From NCBI RefSeq assembly GCF_034140825.1, contig NC_089042.1, positions 26,379,001 through 26,443,000 on the forward strand: a stretch of 64,000 nucleotides of DNA. The letters are read 5' to 3'. The position numbers were made by a program, and so were the translations under genes. Below the pieces are notes generated by a model. It had not been told where the DNA came from. It was given only the letters and a program-made list of their open reading frames with translations, and searched no databases. Origin of the DNA: Oryza sativa Japonica Group. Lineage: Eukaryota > Streptophyta > Magnoliopsida > Poales > Poaceae. Positions 35,780 to 52,700 of the stretch are shown here, piece after piece; within the stretch, counting starts at the first letter, position 1; each line of letters starts with the position of its first letter.

Positions 35780-35972
35780 TATTAGTATTGAGTTGCATGC
35801 AAGTGTGGAATAGAAATGGGCAGCAACTTTTATTTAATTGCGCGACAGCCAGATTTGAACTCGAGACATCTGGCTCTAATACCATATTGAGTTGTATGCA
35901 CCGACCAGTTCAACCCAAAAATTTAAGCTGATGAGAAAAGGCGGGCAATTCACTTTATATTCCAACAAATAT
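35780..35972 (-). mobile_element. Fossil LTR-type element, TRIM-like or Copia-like fragment
   Basis: On the minus strand an LTR-like end starting TGTTGGAATATAAAGTG runs to about 35886. It is followed by TGGTATTAGAGCC, which resembles the initiator-Met tRNA primer-binding site used by many Copia and TRIM elements. About 100 bp of internal sequence follows. Only a small non-coding remnant is present and it looks broken and old. Confidence 0.45.
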
Positions 35973-37159
35973 CATGGATAAATACAAGTTTGATGTAATA
36001 TCAATATACAAGAGATTTTGTCTCTAAAATATCATCGTTGTTAGGGTTCCGTTAGCATCCTTCCATTAAGTGCTATAGAATAAACAATGCATTTAACGGC
36101 GTAGGATGGACGAAACCTTAACGGCAATGGCATTTCTGATACTAAATCATTTGTACGAATATTTTGTGGAAACTCGGACTCGTCAATAGCATGTTTTAGA
36201 TTTGGGTGTTTGTCAATGGTATTTCTTGGATTTTCTCTTGAGATAATAGGTGGGTCCATGGTTCATCGGGTTCACAATGACAAACACACGTTTCTTTGAA
36301 GGTAGAGGTGCCTAATCCCGAAAGAAAGAGGGAGTGGATTTTAAACTCTCGAGAAGGCATATCTCTATTGTTTGCATGCTATCTAAATAATTATAAAAAA
36401 TTAAGAAGTATATGTGATATATCACTGTTAAAATTTAACTTCTACAAATTAAAAAAAACAAATTAAATTATAAATTGTTAATGTATATTAACAGTAAAAA
36501 TAGTTTTTTTGGCAATATGTAAAAGTTAAATTAAGAATGTTCGTATTAATTTATCTTGTTAAAAAAATTAAAAAAAATTTAAATAGTTTCCTGTTAGAGA
36601 GGTGGTCATGTGCGTGGATCGCATGGTTGCTACCTAACCCTGCTTTGTTTTGGATGAACGCCAATATAATGGAAGGAGTACATGGAGGGGTGGAATTGAG
36701 GAATAGCGGCAGTTCTTTTGTGTTTTGTTTTGTTTTTTTGTTTGTTTTTTTTTTGAAAAGTTCACTCAACTGCAAAATCGAATATAGAGTACAACTAAGG
36801 TATAAAACTAGTGCAAATTAAGTTCCCCTTGGTCGCTGGTTTTGGTTAAACTACTTACGTGGTGCATTGATCTGGTCTATCGTCCTACGTGGCGTAGAAA
36901 GAAACTAGTACTATTTATGTTTTAAAATAATTATAATTTTATATTGTTTTAGCATATATCTTGAAGAAGCAATTGCTTCTTGATACAACTGGAGTACTAG
37001 CAAGTTTTTACCCAAATGACTGCTTTGCTTTTGAGCATGCCAGTATGGAATGGAATTACTATGAATTAGAGGGTGAATTATTTACATGATGCATAATCAA
37101 TTAATCAGTCTGCAATCTGGATTGTCTGTCCGTACATGCATCGATCCGTCGTACTAGTA
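35973..37159. other. Intergenic, no gene seen
   Basis: AT-rich sequence with A- and T-runs (for example 36740-36752). It separates the USP-5 unit from the NPF gene. No element ends were recognised. Confidence 0.35.
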
Positions 37160-40838
<3,679 letters not shown>

Positions 40839-41134
40839 CGGATCGGATCACTCGTTGGTCGCTTTGGGTGTGCTAGTGCTAGTAGGATTTATAGGAGAGC
40901 ACTGAGCACTCTCTCCAATTGAGAAGAATCAGAAAATGCTGCTGCTGTTATTGCCCTCGTCTCCTCCTGCTGCTGCTGTTCTTGTTCATGTCGAGTGAGG
41001 CAGAGAGGCCACTAACTATGGCACAATTATCCCCGAAAAAAAAACAAAAAACAAAAAACAAAAACAAACTATTGCATGATTTGCAAAAGATAGCGAAATC
41101 CAAACCGTCCATCTCCTTAACCCGTGATATATAT
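40839..41134 (-). promoter_or_regulatory. Upstream region of the NPF gene
   Basis: Leader and proximal promoter of the NPF gene. ATTTATAGGAGAGC (about 40888-40901) may contain its core promoter, read on either strand. A CTG/CTC-rich patch lies at 40935-40990 and an A-rich run at 41030-41065. No other gene seen. Confidence 0.3.
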
Positions 41135-41325
41135 GGGCATGTTCACTTTGCTGCCAAAAAAAAACCTTATCAAATTTTGGCATTTTGGCATGGTAACTTG
41201 CCAAAATTTTGGCAAGATTTCTTATATAGTTACCAAAATTTAGCAGCAAACTAAATGTAGCCACTTTTTTGGCAACTTTACTAAAATTTAGTAAGGTTGA
41301 AAATGACACCAAAGTGAACAGGCCC
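41135..41325. mobile_element. MITE with GGGC(A/C)TGTTCAC ends
   Basis: Inverted ends GGGCATGTTCACTTTGCTGCC and GACACCAAAGTGAACAGGCCC, flanked by TATAT on both sides. About 191 bp, with inner arms rich in GCCAAAATTTTGGCAA. The superfamily was not determined. Confidence 0.75.
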
Positions 41326-41413
41326 TATATTTCGAAGATATTTAAGAGCACCACGAACGAATCGACGACAAAGGAGTGAAGGACTGAGTAGTGAGTACCT
41401 AGGATGTCCTACT

Positions 41414-42395
41414 GGACTATAGCAAATTAAAGGAGACGACAAGTAGCATTAACTGGGCCTTCTCCCCACCGATAATTCAACCACAGCAAATTAAAGCTGA
41501 TGCAGGGGTGTTAGGTTCATGGCCACATTTTGCCACACTACATTTTTTATTGCCACAGTTTATTAGATATGTGTTTAGTTCACTGTCACAGTTGTGACTC
41601 GCCACACTTTTTCAACAGCATGTCCTATATGTCATAGACTTAATTTTCTTACCAATTTTACCACACTCTGTGGCTAGCAATTTATTCACCACACTTTTGT
41701 GACTACCATAACTTGCCTAACGTTAGTTGTGGACTATAGCAAATTAAAGGAGACGACAAGTAGCATTAACTGGGCCTTCTCCCCACCGATAATTCAACCA
41801 CAGAACCAACATCTTTAACTTTTAAAGCTGATGCAGGGGTGTTAGGTTCATTGCCACATTTTGCCAAACTACATTTTTTATTGACACAGTTTGTTAGATA
41901 TGTGTTTAGTTAACTGTCACAGTTGTGACTCGCCACACTTTTTCAACAGCATGTCCTATATGTCATAGACTTAATTTTCTTACCAATTTTACCACACTCT
42001 GTGGCTAGCAATTTATTCACCACACTTTTGTGACTACCATAACTTGCCTAACGTTAGTTGTGGACTATAGCAAATTAAATGAGACGACAAGTAGCATTAA
42101 CTGGGCCTTCTCCCCACCGATAATTCAACCACAGAACCAGCATCTTTAACTTTTAAAGTTGATGCAGGGGTGTTAGGTTCATGGCCACATTTTGCCACAC
42201 TACATTTTTTATTGCCACAGTTTGTTAGATATGTGTTTAGTTCACTGTCACAGTTGTGACTCGCCACACTTTTTCAACAGCATGTCATATATGTCATAGA
42301 CTTAATTTTCTTACCAATTTTACCATACTCTGTGGCTAGCAATTTATTCACCACACTTTTGTGACTACCATAACTTGCCTACAACCAAACACACC
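41414..42395. repeat. Threefold tandem repeat, 317-331 bp unit
   Basis: Units begin GGACTATAGCAAATTAAA at 41414, 41731 and 42062. Each runs through AGCATTAACTGGGCCTTCTCC, TGATGCAGGGGTGTTAGGTTCA and TGTGACTACCATAACTTGCCTA. Units 2 and 3 are almost identical; unit 1 lacks about 14 bp. The last copy ends in ACAACCAAACACACCCTTA, which resembles a Tourist-like MITE end pairing loosely with GGGTGTTAGGTTC. The unit may thus be a MITE plus flank that was tandemly amplified. No coding potential. Confidence 0.85.
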
Positions 42396-43476
42396 CTTAA
42401 AATCCATAGATAGTTTCGGATGGTGCTTTTTGATGATTAACGTGACACCCACATGGTGTATTGAACCGGTTGTCATCTCCTACGTGACGTCTATTGGATG
42501 AATACAATTAGAAAGAAAATAGTGGGACCAATATGTCATTAACATCTCTTCCTCCTCCTCTACCCTTGGTGGACGCAGATGAATAGCGATTGGCTTAAGC
42601 AGCCACGTTAGCTCGAGCTCCTTGTCTCCCCTTCCCCTAGCATCATGATCCGTTTCCTCTACTCTATCTCTAGCATCCCAGGCAGAATTAAATCGGGCCA
42701 CATCGTGATTTTGCAACTTGACTTACACTGGTTTAGACTTATACTAGTTTTAACAGTTTAACGACAATTGATATCTGATTTTGCGATTGAGAAATATGAA
42801 TGGAACATATAAAATGGACCCCCTTTTTTTTTTGTTCTTTCCTCTACCCATATGGGGCCTGTTAGGGAGAAAATATTTTTTGCTAACACAGCACATGTCT
42901 CTCATCATCAATGGAGAATTGGAGATCATTAGGTGTTACATAATGTCCATCTAGAAAACAAGGGAAGAAAGAAAAAAAAAGTGCACTTGTTATTGCTATT
43001 TCAAGGTTCAAGTTTGTATCATCTTGCATATGATGTATCTTGCCATCACAAAAATATTGAGGCAAATTTCAAAGTAAATGTTCCATTTCTCTATAGTACT
43101 GTAAAGTAATTGCAAATAACAGCAACATCCACAAAAACTGTACCAGGGGTGTAACTGTTACCTGTGCCTATATAGTAACCTTGTTCAATTCTCTAACGCT
43201 ATATGTCCAACTATACTAATTTCTGTTTTCAAATGGAATCCTAACGCATTCATAACATAAAAAGGATGGATATGCATGCATGTAAGCAGATCAGATGGTC
43301 AAGAACAACTGAAATCCCTTAGCATGCCCATGTCGCGATCAAATTGAAGCCCTGAAATGACTCAGCCAAATTAACCTGATTAGAATTGGATTCTTGGTCG
43401 TCCAAAGAACGCTTGACAATCTGGCACACCTGCTTCCTTTGTGATTGCTATTCTGATTAGTTGAATTCTGGACATC
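42396..43476 (-). other. Intergenic; right part is USP-6 3' flank
   Basis: From about 43005 the shared USP downstream tail is recognisable (GTTTGTATCATCTTGCATA..., CTATAGTACTGTAAAGTAATTGC, CTGTACCAGG). The left part has no recognised feature. Confidence 0.4.
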
Positions 43477-46400
43477 TCAGTTTTCCATCCTCTCATAGAA
43501 AAGAAGATAAGCCTCGCACTTGAGAACTTCTTCTAAAGAGACTTCTCTGATGCTGTCATCACTTGCACGAAACCATGAGGAGGAGCCACTGGTCTCCTGC
43601 CGAGGACTTGCTCTCACATAAGCAAGGAAGTGCCCTGCATCGTTGCCAAGGCCGCGGTGCTCAACAACACCAACTAGACGATAGCTGAGATTATCTTTGT
43701 CTTCTGAACTGAAAGATTAGAAAAAATAAAAAACGATGAAAAGCAGATTTTAACTCATTATAGCTACATGTAAACAGCAAACATCTTTCTTGTGTTAATA
43801 TCCTTGTATTGAATATTGTTAATAATTATTCTATTATACAAAATACTACTAGTATAGATCATCTTAAGTGAATAACCATGTAATGTTACAAAAATAATCA
43901 ACAAATAAGACACACTGTGATAATTTAAACAGGTATTAGGTTTACGAGTCCACCATACACTAAAAATACTGAAACAAAAAGTATGTCAAACAATTCAGTT
44001 TTTTAACAAATAAAAGTGCTGCCTGGTTAGTTATTTGAGGGCACACACCGACAAAAGAAAAGGAAAGAATAGAAGTTCCTAGATATTATAAATTGGATTT
44101 TAATTAGATTGTGATTGAAAAAATCCAGTGTAGTCAATGATACTCTGTTACAGTGGGTTGATTTAGGTAGGAAAATGAGTGTGATATCATATAAACACAC
44201 CTAGAGTTAGAGAGGGTGTACAATAGATGACTCTAAACTCTAAAGGTAGGATGAGCAAGAAAGCAGAGTACAGTCAAACCATGCTGTTAAAATCAAATCG
44301 CACTTGACTCCCCACTACAGTTGAATCATTCACATTATCACCTTGTTTTCTTTTTTCACATTTCACATAATAAGAGCATAACCATTGAAATTTTACTAGC
44401 AAGGGTGCCAGACAGCCATTCAAAATTTTACTAGCAAGGGTGCCAGACAGCCATTCACAGGTGCACCTAGGGAAAAATCCTAAATGGGTTAATAATGTTC
44501 AGTAAATCCCATGTGGGAGGGGGTTCATTGATCTGCTGCAGCTTAAGAATGTCTATTCACTTTACTGCCAATTTGTCATAGTCCAAATTGTCTCATTGCC
44601 TACTTAATGAGCTATTCCATACCAAATGCTCCCATGACAATTAAAACATTGGTTTTATCATTAATCCATGTTGGTCTGTCAGCAAGAAACAAGAGCAGTG
44701 CTATCCCATGTCCTAAACAACCTTTATGCTACACAAAACGAACTGGTTATACCAGGAAAATACAGCAGTCTGGTACTCTGGTGTCAATTCATTTTTTGCG
44801 TGGAACAGGAGATTGCTCAATTTAGAGCTTTACAGGTTGAATTGGACAAATAAAAAGCATTGCACACACAGTACAACAATCCACATGCTCATAACAGCAG
44901 AACAAGGAAACATAAATTACTCATTGATATGAAATGCTGGTGTCATCTAAAAGCATCATTTTGTGCTAGAGGTGTATTCTTAAAGTAGGAACAAATTAAT
45001 AAAAAAAATATTAATTGGCTTACTGCCAATAAGATAGATATTTAAATTGGCTTAACACAATTAGAAGTCGTTGAACGCCAATGCCAATATATTTTCAAAA
45101 AAAAAAAAACAGAGATGAGGTATCGGTACGACGGTACCTGGGGTCCATAAACAGACCCATATCAAGGATCTCCTTAAATCTCACATGTCCTATCACCTTA
45201 TGAGGTCCCAACAAAGATCTCATCAGATGAATGACTAATACAGGTGGCAGCTTGCTAATAAAATGTTTTTTAATTCCACCTTTATTCCAATCTTTCTGCT
45301 CATTTTGGTTTTCTTCCACTTGGTGTGCACCATGATGAAGCTTTACTTGCTCCCCCCTTTCCTCACTTAGTATGCTGGCATTTTGATCCTGGCCGCTCAA
45401 CAGGTTGGCCTGTTTCTCAGCTGGAATGCAACTAGGTTCAGCTTCTTGAACACCTTCATGGCATTCAGGTCTTCCGTTGGATTGCTCGCTTCGGCATGTT
45501 ATCTTCTCTGACAGTTCACTCTGGTCTCCATCAACTGTTATGTCCTCATTGGTACTTGACATCATAGGATTACTGTATTTACCTAGATTGATGCCTGGCT
45601 TCTGAGCAACCTTGGAGCAACTCTCACAAGTCCATTCTACCATCTCTGCTTCAAAATGCAATTCCAAATACTTGTCTATTGATGCAAGAGAGTTGATACC
45701 CTGCGCGTTATCGCAAGAAATGTCACTACTCCGACTTTTCCTAACTTCTACTGAGAAAGTGTCAGTCTTGGCTTCTGAACTAACTTCTGGCTCACTGAAC
45801 ACATCATCAAGAACAGCACTGACATTTTTCCCTACATCACTTCCTGATTCTATCCATGCATTCTCTTTCCTTAGTGAAGGCCCTATATCTTCTGGAACAT
45901 GGGCATCTGTTTTTGTCAAATCCATTTCCTCAACTTTGACATCAGGTAACATGTTTTGAGGAAGGAAATCAACAGTCTCCCCTTGGACCTTATCCTTCTG
46001 AGTCTGCAAAGGGCGACATACAGCATCCTTGCTATGAAAGATCTGTTCAACTTTAGTAGAATCTGCAGAATCAAGCATATAATTTTTTTTGTCCTCATCA
46101 GTATCTTCATGAAATCAGCAACCATCATTCTCTACATGGTCTGAAATACAGTCTTTATCCTCTATATTTGATTATTTGAAACTTCTTTTCTTCAAGGATT
46201 TCTGTGTACTTTAAGTTAACCAACAATTTGGAGCAAAATTTATTATATGAAGACAAGGAGAACTCAAAAACCTAGAGCTATCTTCCAGTGGCAAGAATAA
46301 CTACTGCACTGTAACATACAGCTATGACATGCTATAATTGCAGAAACATCCTGCAGGTTCTAATATTTCTGTAGTATATTTAACAGTCAAGCCATTAACT

Positions 46401-47832
46401 CTTTCCGAAAAATGCCCTTTTTCTTATATTGAGCAAAAACTAACAAATAATTGTGGTAATATCAGAGTTTTCTGCATTCACTCAAGAAAAATTCCATGTT
46501 CTGAGACACCCAACATGTTGCAGGCACTGTTAAAAAAAATGTTGCAGGAATGTTGAACATTGTTTTCCTTTCCTTTCATTAGGCACAGGAGCACATAAAC
46601 TTACCAACTTTCAAAGGCTCAGAAGTTTTCACCAATACCACATCTTCCAATTCTGAAGGACTTTGAGAATCACTGTCTTCAGCAATAGTATGAATCTTTT
46701 CTGGGTTACGCTTGTCAACTTCTAGTTCAGCATGGATCTTCTGTTGAGATTTATATCCTTTAGTCCTCGGTGGAGATGCAATACTTTTGGATTGAGTTGG
46801 TGGAAGGGGCACCGAGAGATCATGGAATGCAACATGTGAAACTGAACTAAATGAGCAACATTTACACGATATGTGAGAAGACAGCTGACCACCAAAAATG
46901 GAATCAGTAACTGTAGGAGTCACTGCATCATCTTGCATGTTAGGAGGATTTGTCCCCCTGTCCTCCTCATCCAATTTTTTTCGCAAACAGCAAAGCAATT
47001 CATGGTTATCTTGCATAAAAGCTCCTATGAACCGTGAGTCCGACTTGCGTACATAAGCCAAGAGCCAAGTCATGTCCAGCAGGCCTCCTGTATTGTTCAC
47101 ACCGTATGTCTGATCAAAAAGATCGTACAGTATTGTACCAAGGGTCCCCAGTGGAGTGTCCGGTCCTAACATCCTTGCCCGCAGCTTTCCAAGCACAAGG
47201 AGGCACTGCACCAATGAATTCAAGTAGCAGGTGTTTCCAAGATTCAGTATCCCTTTGATAGCATGGGCATGCCCATCAGCTAACCCAGACACATGTGACC
47301 TCTGTCGTAGGCTTTCCCCCATCATCATCCTTAACGCTGATTTCGCTGGGCTCTCTTCGCGCGGCACCCCATTGTTGTCAGTCATCCCCCCATCATCATC
47401 CTTAACACCGATGTCATAGGCTTCTTCACACTTGAAGCAGTACACCCGATTCAATCTCTCATAGTACAAAGCAATCGAATGCTCTTCTTCGTGCATGGCG
47501 TGGATACAGGCGTGGTTGGCGCAGAGGCGCAACTCGCATTCCAAGCACACCATGATATCGTTCGCCGCGGTGACGTCGCAGGTGTAATCACCGCACACCG
47601 GGACGTCCTCGGAGAACCTGAGCCCCGACACGATGTAATCGACGTGATCCTGGTCAGACATGAAGTGCTCGCACCGCTCAACGCCGGTGCCGCTGGCCTC
47701 CAGCAACATCGCCTGGAACCACTCAGAATCGTCCGCCGCCGCCGACGCCGACGCAGCCGGCGGCTCCAGGCGCGGGGATTTCCACGGGCTCCCGGCAGTA
47801 TCCGCCGCCCTTGCCCTCTTCCCCTCTTCCAT
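43477..47832 (-). CDS. USP-6: USP16/45-like ubiquitin-specific protease with one zf-UBP domain
   Basis: Coding exons are 47832-46605, 46062-45138 and 43708-43477; phases agree and give 794 residues. The start is MEEGKRARAADTAGS. One zf-UBP finger (CGDYTC, MVCLECELRLC, VYCFKCEEAY) is followed by a spacer with paired DDDGGM-like segments and then NLGNTCYLNSLVQCL and MQDNHELLCCL. The zinc ribbon is CKCC/CESC; exon 3 has AGHFLAYVR and SWFRASDDSI. The triad is present. The C-terminus is YERMEN rather than YERMEG or YERIEG, because the stop codon falls at a different place. Exon 2 carries an extra N-terminal segment (LPQNMLPDVKVEEMD-like) that is shared with USP-8 and partly with USP-9, grouping these copies. 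Confidence 0.85.
44388..44457. repeat. 35-bp perfect tandem duplication in USP-6 intron 2
   Basis: TTTTACTAGCAAGGGTGCCA and following bases occur at 44391 and again at 44426. The copies are identical over about 34 bases, so the duplication is recent. Only one unit is present in the matching introns of USP-7 and USP-8. Confidence 0.9.
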
Positions 47833-48260
47833 CGCGTCTTAAACCCCAATTCAAACCCTACAGATTAGCGAGATCAATCAACATAGCCAAAAAAAAAGTG
47901 AGAATCCACCAACAGGATCGGAAATCGAACATGAACAGCGCCGCGGCGAATCCGCACACCAAAAAAAATAGAAAAAAAAACACCAACACCCACCGATCAA
48001 ACCGCCCATCGGCGACGAACAGCGGGGTTTAGGGGGTGTGTGGAAATGTGGGAGGAAACTTACCGGAAGAAGCGAGGAGGACCCGGAGTCGACTAGCGCC
48101 GCGGGGTGAGGCGTCCGCGACGGCGACGGCGACGACGACGGCGAGAAGTTGGAGGAGGAGAGGAGGGGGGGAGAGCGGCGAAGGCGGCGTCGCTGGTCGG
48201 GGACGGCGGCGCTCGGGTGGGTGTATATTGGGCTAAATGGGCCTAGGTGGCCGTCGTGAG
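47833..48260 (-). promoter_or_regulatory. USP-6 leader and promoter
   Basis: A leader donor CCG|GTAAGT ends an exon at 48064, in the same relative place as in the other copies. The leader is rich in GAC/GTC runs. TGGGC and TGGGCC motifs occur at about 48228-48245. Confidence 0.45.
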
Positions 48261-49712
48261 TTCAACGGAGCCCATGGAAAGTATATATTTCCTCCTGTAA
48301 AAAATGAAAGTAAATTTCGAAATGTCACGTATACTACCTTCGTCCTAAAATGGTTTGACCACGGATATTAAAAAAGTAGGTGAAAATAATGAAGGAAAGT
48401 TGTGATTAGTTAAGTAGAGAAAGTAGATGAGAAAATTAGTGGATAATGTGTGTGATTGGTAAAGATGATGACAGGTGGGTAGATAAATAGCTTCATTTTT
48501 GGAAAAACTACTATGCTAGAAATAGCATTTAGTATCTTTTTAATAGAAAGCATGTATATACTCATGGCATATAACCGCAGAGTTTATGATATGTGAAATA
48601 ATATTTCAAAGTAATAGAGAGTTAACCCAATCATCTGAATTTTAAAAAACAAATAATTTAAAATTCTGTAGACACCTTATGGCATGAAAATTTAATTAAA
48701 TATATTATCTGGATTATATGGGTGTGGATTTTCTGGAATCCTGGGACTATAATATCAGAAATTCAGGGTTGCATGCCACAAGTTATACTAAGGTTGGATT
48801 ATGCAACTTTAAGTTATCTTAAATTTACTTAAAAGAACCCTCTTTCCAGAATTCCATGTTCTCCTTTTTATGCTTTTCTTTTCCAAATGAGGTTCAGTTT
48901 TTTCATTCGTGATGTCAGGCCAACTCGATTGCACAACACTTGGGCAACACCAACGCTATAAATTGACACCTCCAAGAGAGTTAGTTAAAAACAAATCCTC
49001 CTCTTGATTGCTTCAGAAGAACAGCAGTGATGCAAACAAAGCAAATGTCCATCTCATCATCAAGACATCAGCGGAGCAGTAGGGTCTCATACTCTAATTG
49101 CATGTCACATTGTATCCATTCTTTCCTTTCAAAAAAAAAACATTGTATCCGTTCAGAAAAGATAGGTCCAAAGAATTGCTCTTGTTATCTCTACTACTTC
49201 TCAAGATATATGATTGTATCTGAATCATCTTGCATACAATGTATCTTGCCATCACAAAAATTATTGAGGCAAAGCTCAAGGTATAAAAGAAAATGTGTTC
49301 CTGATTTTACAGTACTGTAAAGTAACTACAAGTAACAGTAACATCCGACAAAATTGTACCAGTGCCTATATATTCATCTTGCTCAATCCTCTAATGCAAA
49401 ATGTCCAACTTTGATGTTTTCTTTTCAAATGAATTCCTAATATCGTCCTCATGGACAAAAGAGAAGTGGAAATAATCAGTTGTTCAAGAACAACCCAAAT
49501 CTCTCAACTGGTATGTACGTGTTGCGCTCATGCAATGACTCAGACAAAAGCAACGAAATTCAACTTGATCACGAGCCTACGTCAGTACAGTATGTACACT
49601 GATTAAAATTGAATCCTTCGTGCCCAAATAATGCTTGATAATCTGAAAACATCTGCTTCCTTTGTGATTGCTATTCTGATTAGCAGCTGGTGGATACAGG
49701 ATTCCAGACACC
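48261..49712 (-). other. Intergenic; right part is USP-7 3' flank
   Basis: No gene seen at 48261-49150; a MITE-like start (CTACCTTCGTCCTAAAATGG near 48335) has no matching end. From about 49195 the shared USP downstream tail appears (TGAATCATCTTGCATACAATG, ACAGTACTGTAAAGTAA). Confidence 0.4.
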
Positions 49713-52700
49713 TTAGCCTTCAATCCTCTCATAGAAAAGAAGGTAAGCCTCGCGCTTGAGAACTTCTTCTAAAGAGACTTCTGTGATATCGGTATCACTT
49801 GCACGAAACCATGAGGAAGAGCCATTGGTCTGCTGCGGAGGACTTGGTCTCACATAAGCAACATAATGCCCTGCATACATGCTAGGGCCCAGGTGCTCAA
49901 CAAAACCAACTAGACGATAGCGGGAATTATCTCTGTCCTCAGAGCTGAAGATTAGAGAAAATAAAGATGATCAGAGCAGATCTAAGGCTTTTAACTCATT
50001 ATAGCTCGATGTAAATAACAGAACGCCTGTCCTTGTAACTGAATATTGTTAGCGAGATATCTGTCAGTTAAAAAGACTGGTCTAAATCATCTTAAGCAAA
50101 TAACCATGATGTTATGAAAATCAACAAATAAACAGTCATAATTTCAACAATCCAATGGAAAATGTTAGGTTTGTTTATATCCATCATACACTAAAATACT
50201 GAAACAAGAACAGAACTATATCGAACAGCCCGGACTTCTAACAAAATAAAAAGGTTTCCAGGTTAGCCATTTGAAGGCACACCCCTAAAGAAAAAGAGCT
50301 AAAAGCTTCTAGCCTAGAGTTAATCTAAGGATGTATGATCTGATCTGACTGTAAAGGGTAGGCAAGAGCAAGAGAGTACAATCAGATCGGGATGTTAAAA
50401 TCACCCAAAATTCAAATTATTTGATTACCCAAATCACAATTAAATTCCCCAAATGTAGCAGAATCATTCACGTTGTCACCTTGTTTCGTTGTAATCATTT
50501 CATAATATCAGCGTAACAATTGAAATTTACTTGCAAAGGGAGCTAGACAGCCATCAAGAAGCACACCATTTCTTATTTAACTATGGTTAATTTTACAGGA
50601 GACATCTAGAATCTAGATTACAACTTGACACACCATACAATAATCCACATACTCATAGCAAGAAAACATGAGAAATGGACTAAATTACTTTGACCTGCAA
50701 TGCTAGTGTCATCTGAAAGCATTCTTTTAGGGGAGAAGTGTAAAACAAATGGGAACAAATTGAGAAAAATAACATTTATCAGCTTACTACAAATAAGAAA
50801 CTTAATTACACGGGCATAGAACAAACAGAAATCTAATAAACATCATCAGTCATATGTTTTCGGAAAAAAACAGATGCAGTTGTCACTTGTCACTACCTGG
50901 GATCCATGAACTGCCCCACATCAAGGATTTCCTTAAAGCTCACATGTCCTATCACCTTCGTTAAATCCTCCAAATATCTCATCAGATGAATGGTCAATAC
51001 AGGTGGCAACTTGCGAATAAGACGTGTTTGAATGGGACATTCATTCTTATCTTTCTGCTCATTTTGGTTTTCTTCCACTTGGTGTGCACTCTTCTCTAAC
51101 TGTTCACTCTGGTCTCCAGCTGTTGTGTCCTCCTTAGTACTTGACATGATGCCTGGCTTCTTAAGAACTTTGGAGCAGTTCTCACAGGTCCATTCTATCT
51201 CTGTTTCAAGATACAATTCCAAGCATTTCTCAATCGATGCAAGAGAGTTGATATCATGTGCCTTGTCATAAACAACATCGCTAATCTGAGTTTTCCCCTT
51301 GTCTTTTGTAGTAACTTTTGCTGAGGAAGCGGTCATCTTGGCTTCTGTACTAACCTCTGGTTGAACAGCACTGTCATTTTTCTCTTCGCTTAGTGGAGAA
51401 ACAAATGATGGTGAAGCAGGATCTTCTGGAATGCGGGGAAGGACATCAACAACCTTTCCTTGGACCTTATCCTTTCTAGTCTGCAAAGGACCACCTGCAT
51501 CCATGCTATGAGATATCTGTTCCACTTTGGTAGAATCTGCAGAATCAAGCATATAAGTTTTTAGTTTTGTCCTCAACAGCTACTTCCTGAAACCAGCAAT
51601 CTTCATTCTCTACATGGTTTGAGAACCTTTATCCTCTACATTTGATTATTTGAAGCTTCTTTTCTTCAAAGATCTCCACATGTACTTAAGTTAACCAACA
51701 ATTTGGAGAAAAAAAATTATTATACGAAAACAAGGACTCAAAACCCCGAGCTATCTCCCCTTGGTGATAATTATTGCCACACTTGTAACAAAAATCTATG
51801 CCATGTTAAAACTGCCGAAACATCCTGCTAATGTAAACATCCTGTTGTGCAGTCCATGTATGAATCAAGTCTTTAAACATTTTTCTTCATGTAGCTAGTA
51901 CGATAGCGCCGTTCCAGAAAATGCCCTTTTTTCTTATCTTGAGCAAAAACTAACAAACAATACTGGTACTATCAAAGGTTGCTGTGCTCATTCATGAAAA
52001 GTTCTATGTTCTGACTTCTGAGACAGCATGCACATTTGTAGGATTGTTCAGCATTGTTTTCCCTTCCTTTAATTAAGCACACAAGCATATAAGCTTACCA
52101 ACTTTTAAAGGCTTTGATCTTTTCACCAAGAACACATCTTCCAATTCTGAAGCAGGACTCTGAGTCTTTTCATTGTCACTTTTGTGTTTGTCTATTGCTG
52201 AAAGCAGGTTGATACGAATCTTCCGTGGAGATCTGCGACCTTTAGTCCATGGTGATAATTCATCACTTTTGGCTGGAGACTCCTGTGGTAGTGGCACTGA
52301 GAGATCATGGAATACATCATGGGAAAGTGATCTAACTGAGCAATGTTTGCATGAACTGGTAACAGACAGCTGACCGCCAAAAATGGAATCAATAACTGTA
52401 GGAGCCACTGCACTGGGAGCACCGGCTTGCATGTTAGACAGCTTCATTGCCCTCTCCTCCTTGTCCAAACCAGTGCGCAAAATGCAAAGTGCTTCCTGGC
52501 TATCATGCATACCATTGCCTTTAAACTCTGGGTTCAGCATGCGTACACAAGCCAAGAGCTTCTCTGGGTCCAGCAGGCCTCCTGCATTATTTACACTGTC
52601 TGCATCATCAAAGAGAGATCGCAGTGAGCTACCAAGGAGCCCCAATGGAGCATCTAGTCCTAATATCCCTGCCCGCAGTCTTCCAAGCACAAGGAGGCAC

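Noticed and set aside
35089-35885. GC-rich alternative frames over the USP-5 N-terminus and upstream
   Set aside because: They overlap the true exon 1 frame or the leader in other phases and show no domain pattern.
35840-35885. tRNA-like GAACTCGAGAC segment with flanking complementary arms
   Set aside because: The order fits a primer-binding site next to an LTR-like end, not a tRNA: no cloverleaf could be drawn.
48335-48490. Possible Stowaway MITE starting CTACCTTCGTCC
   Set aside because: No matching inverted end or TA duplication was found on the right.
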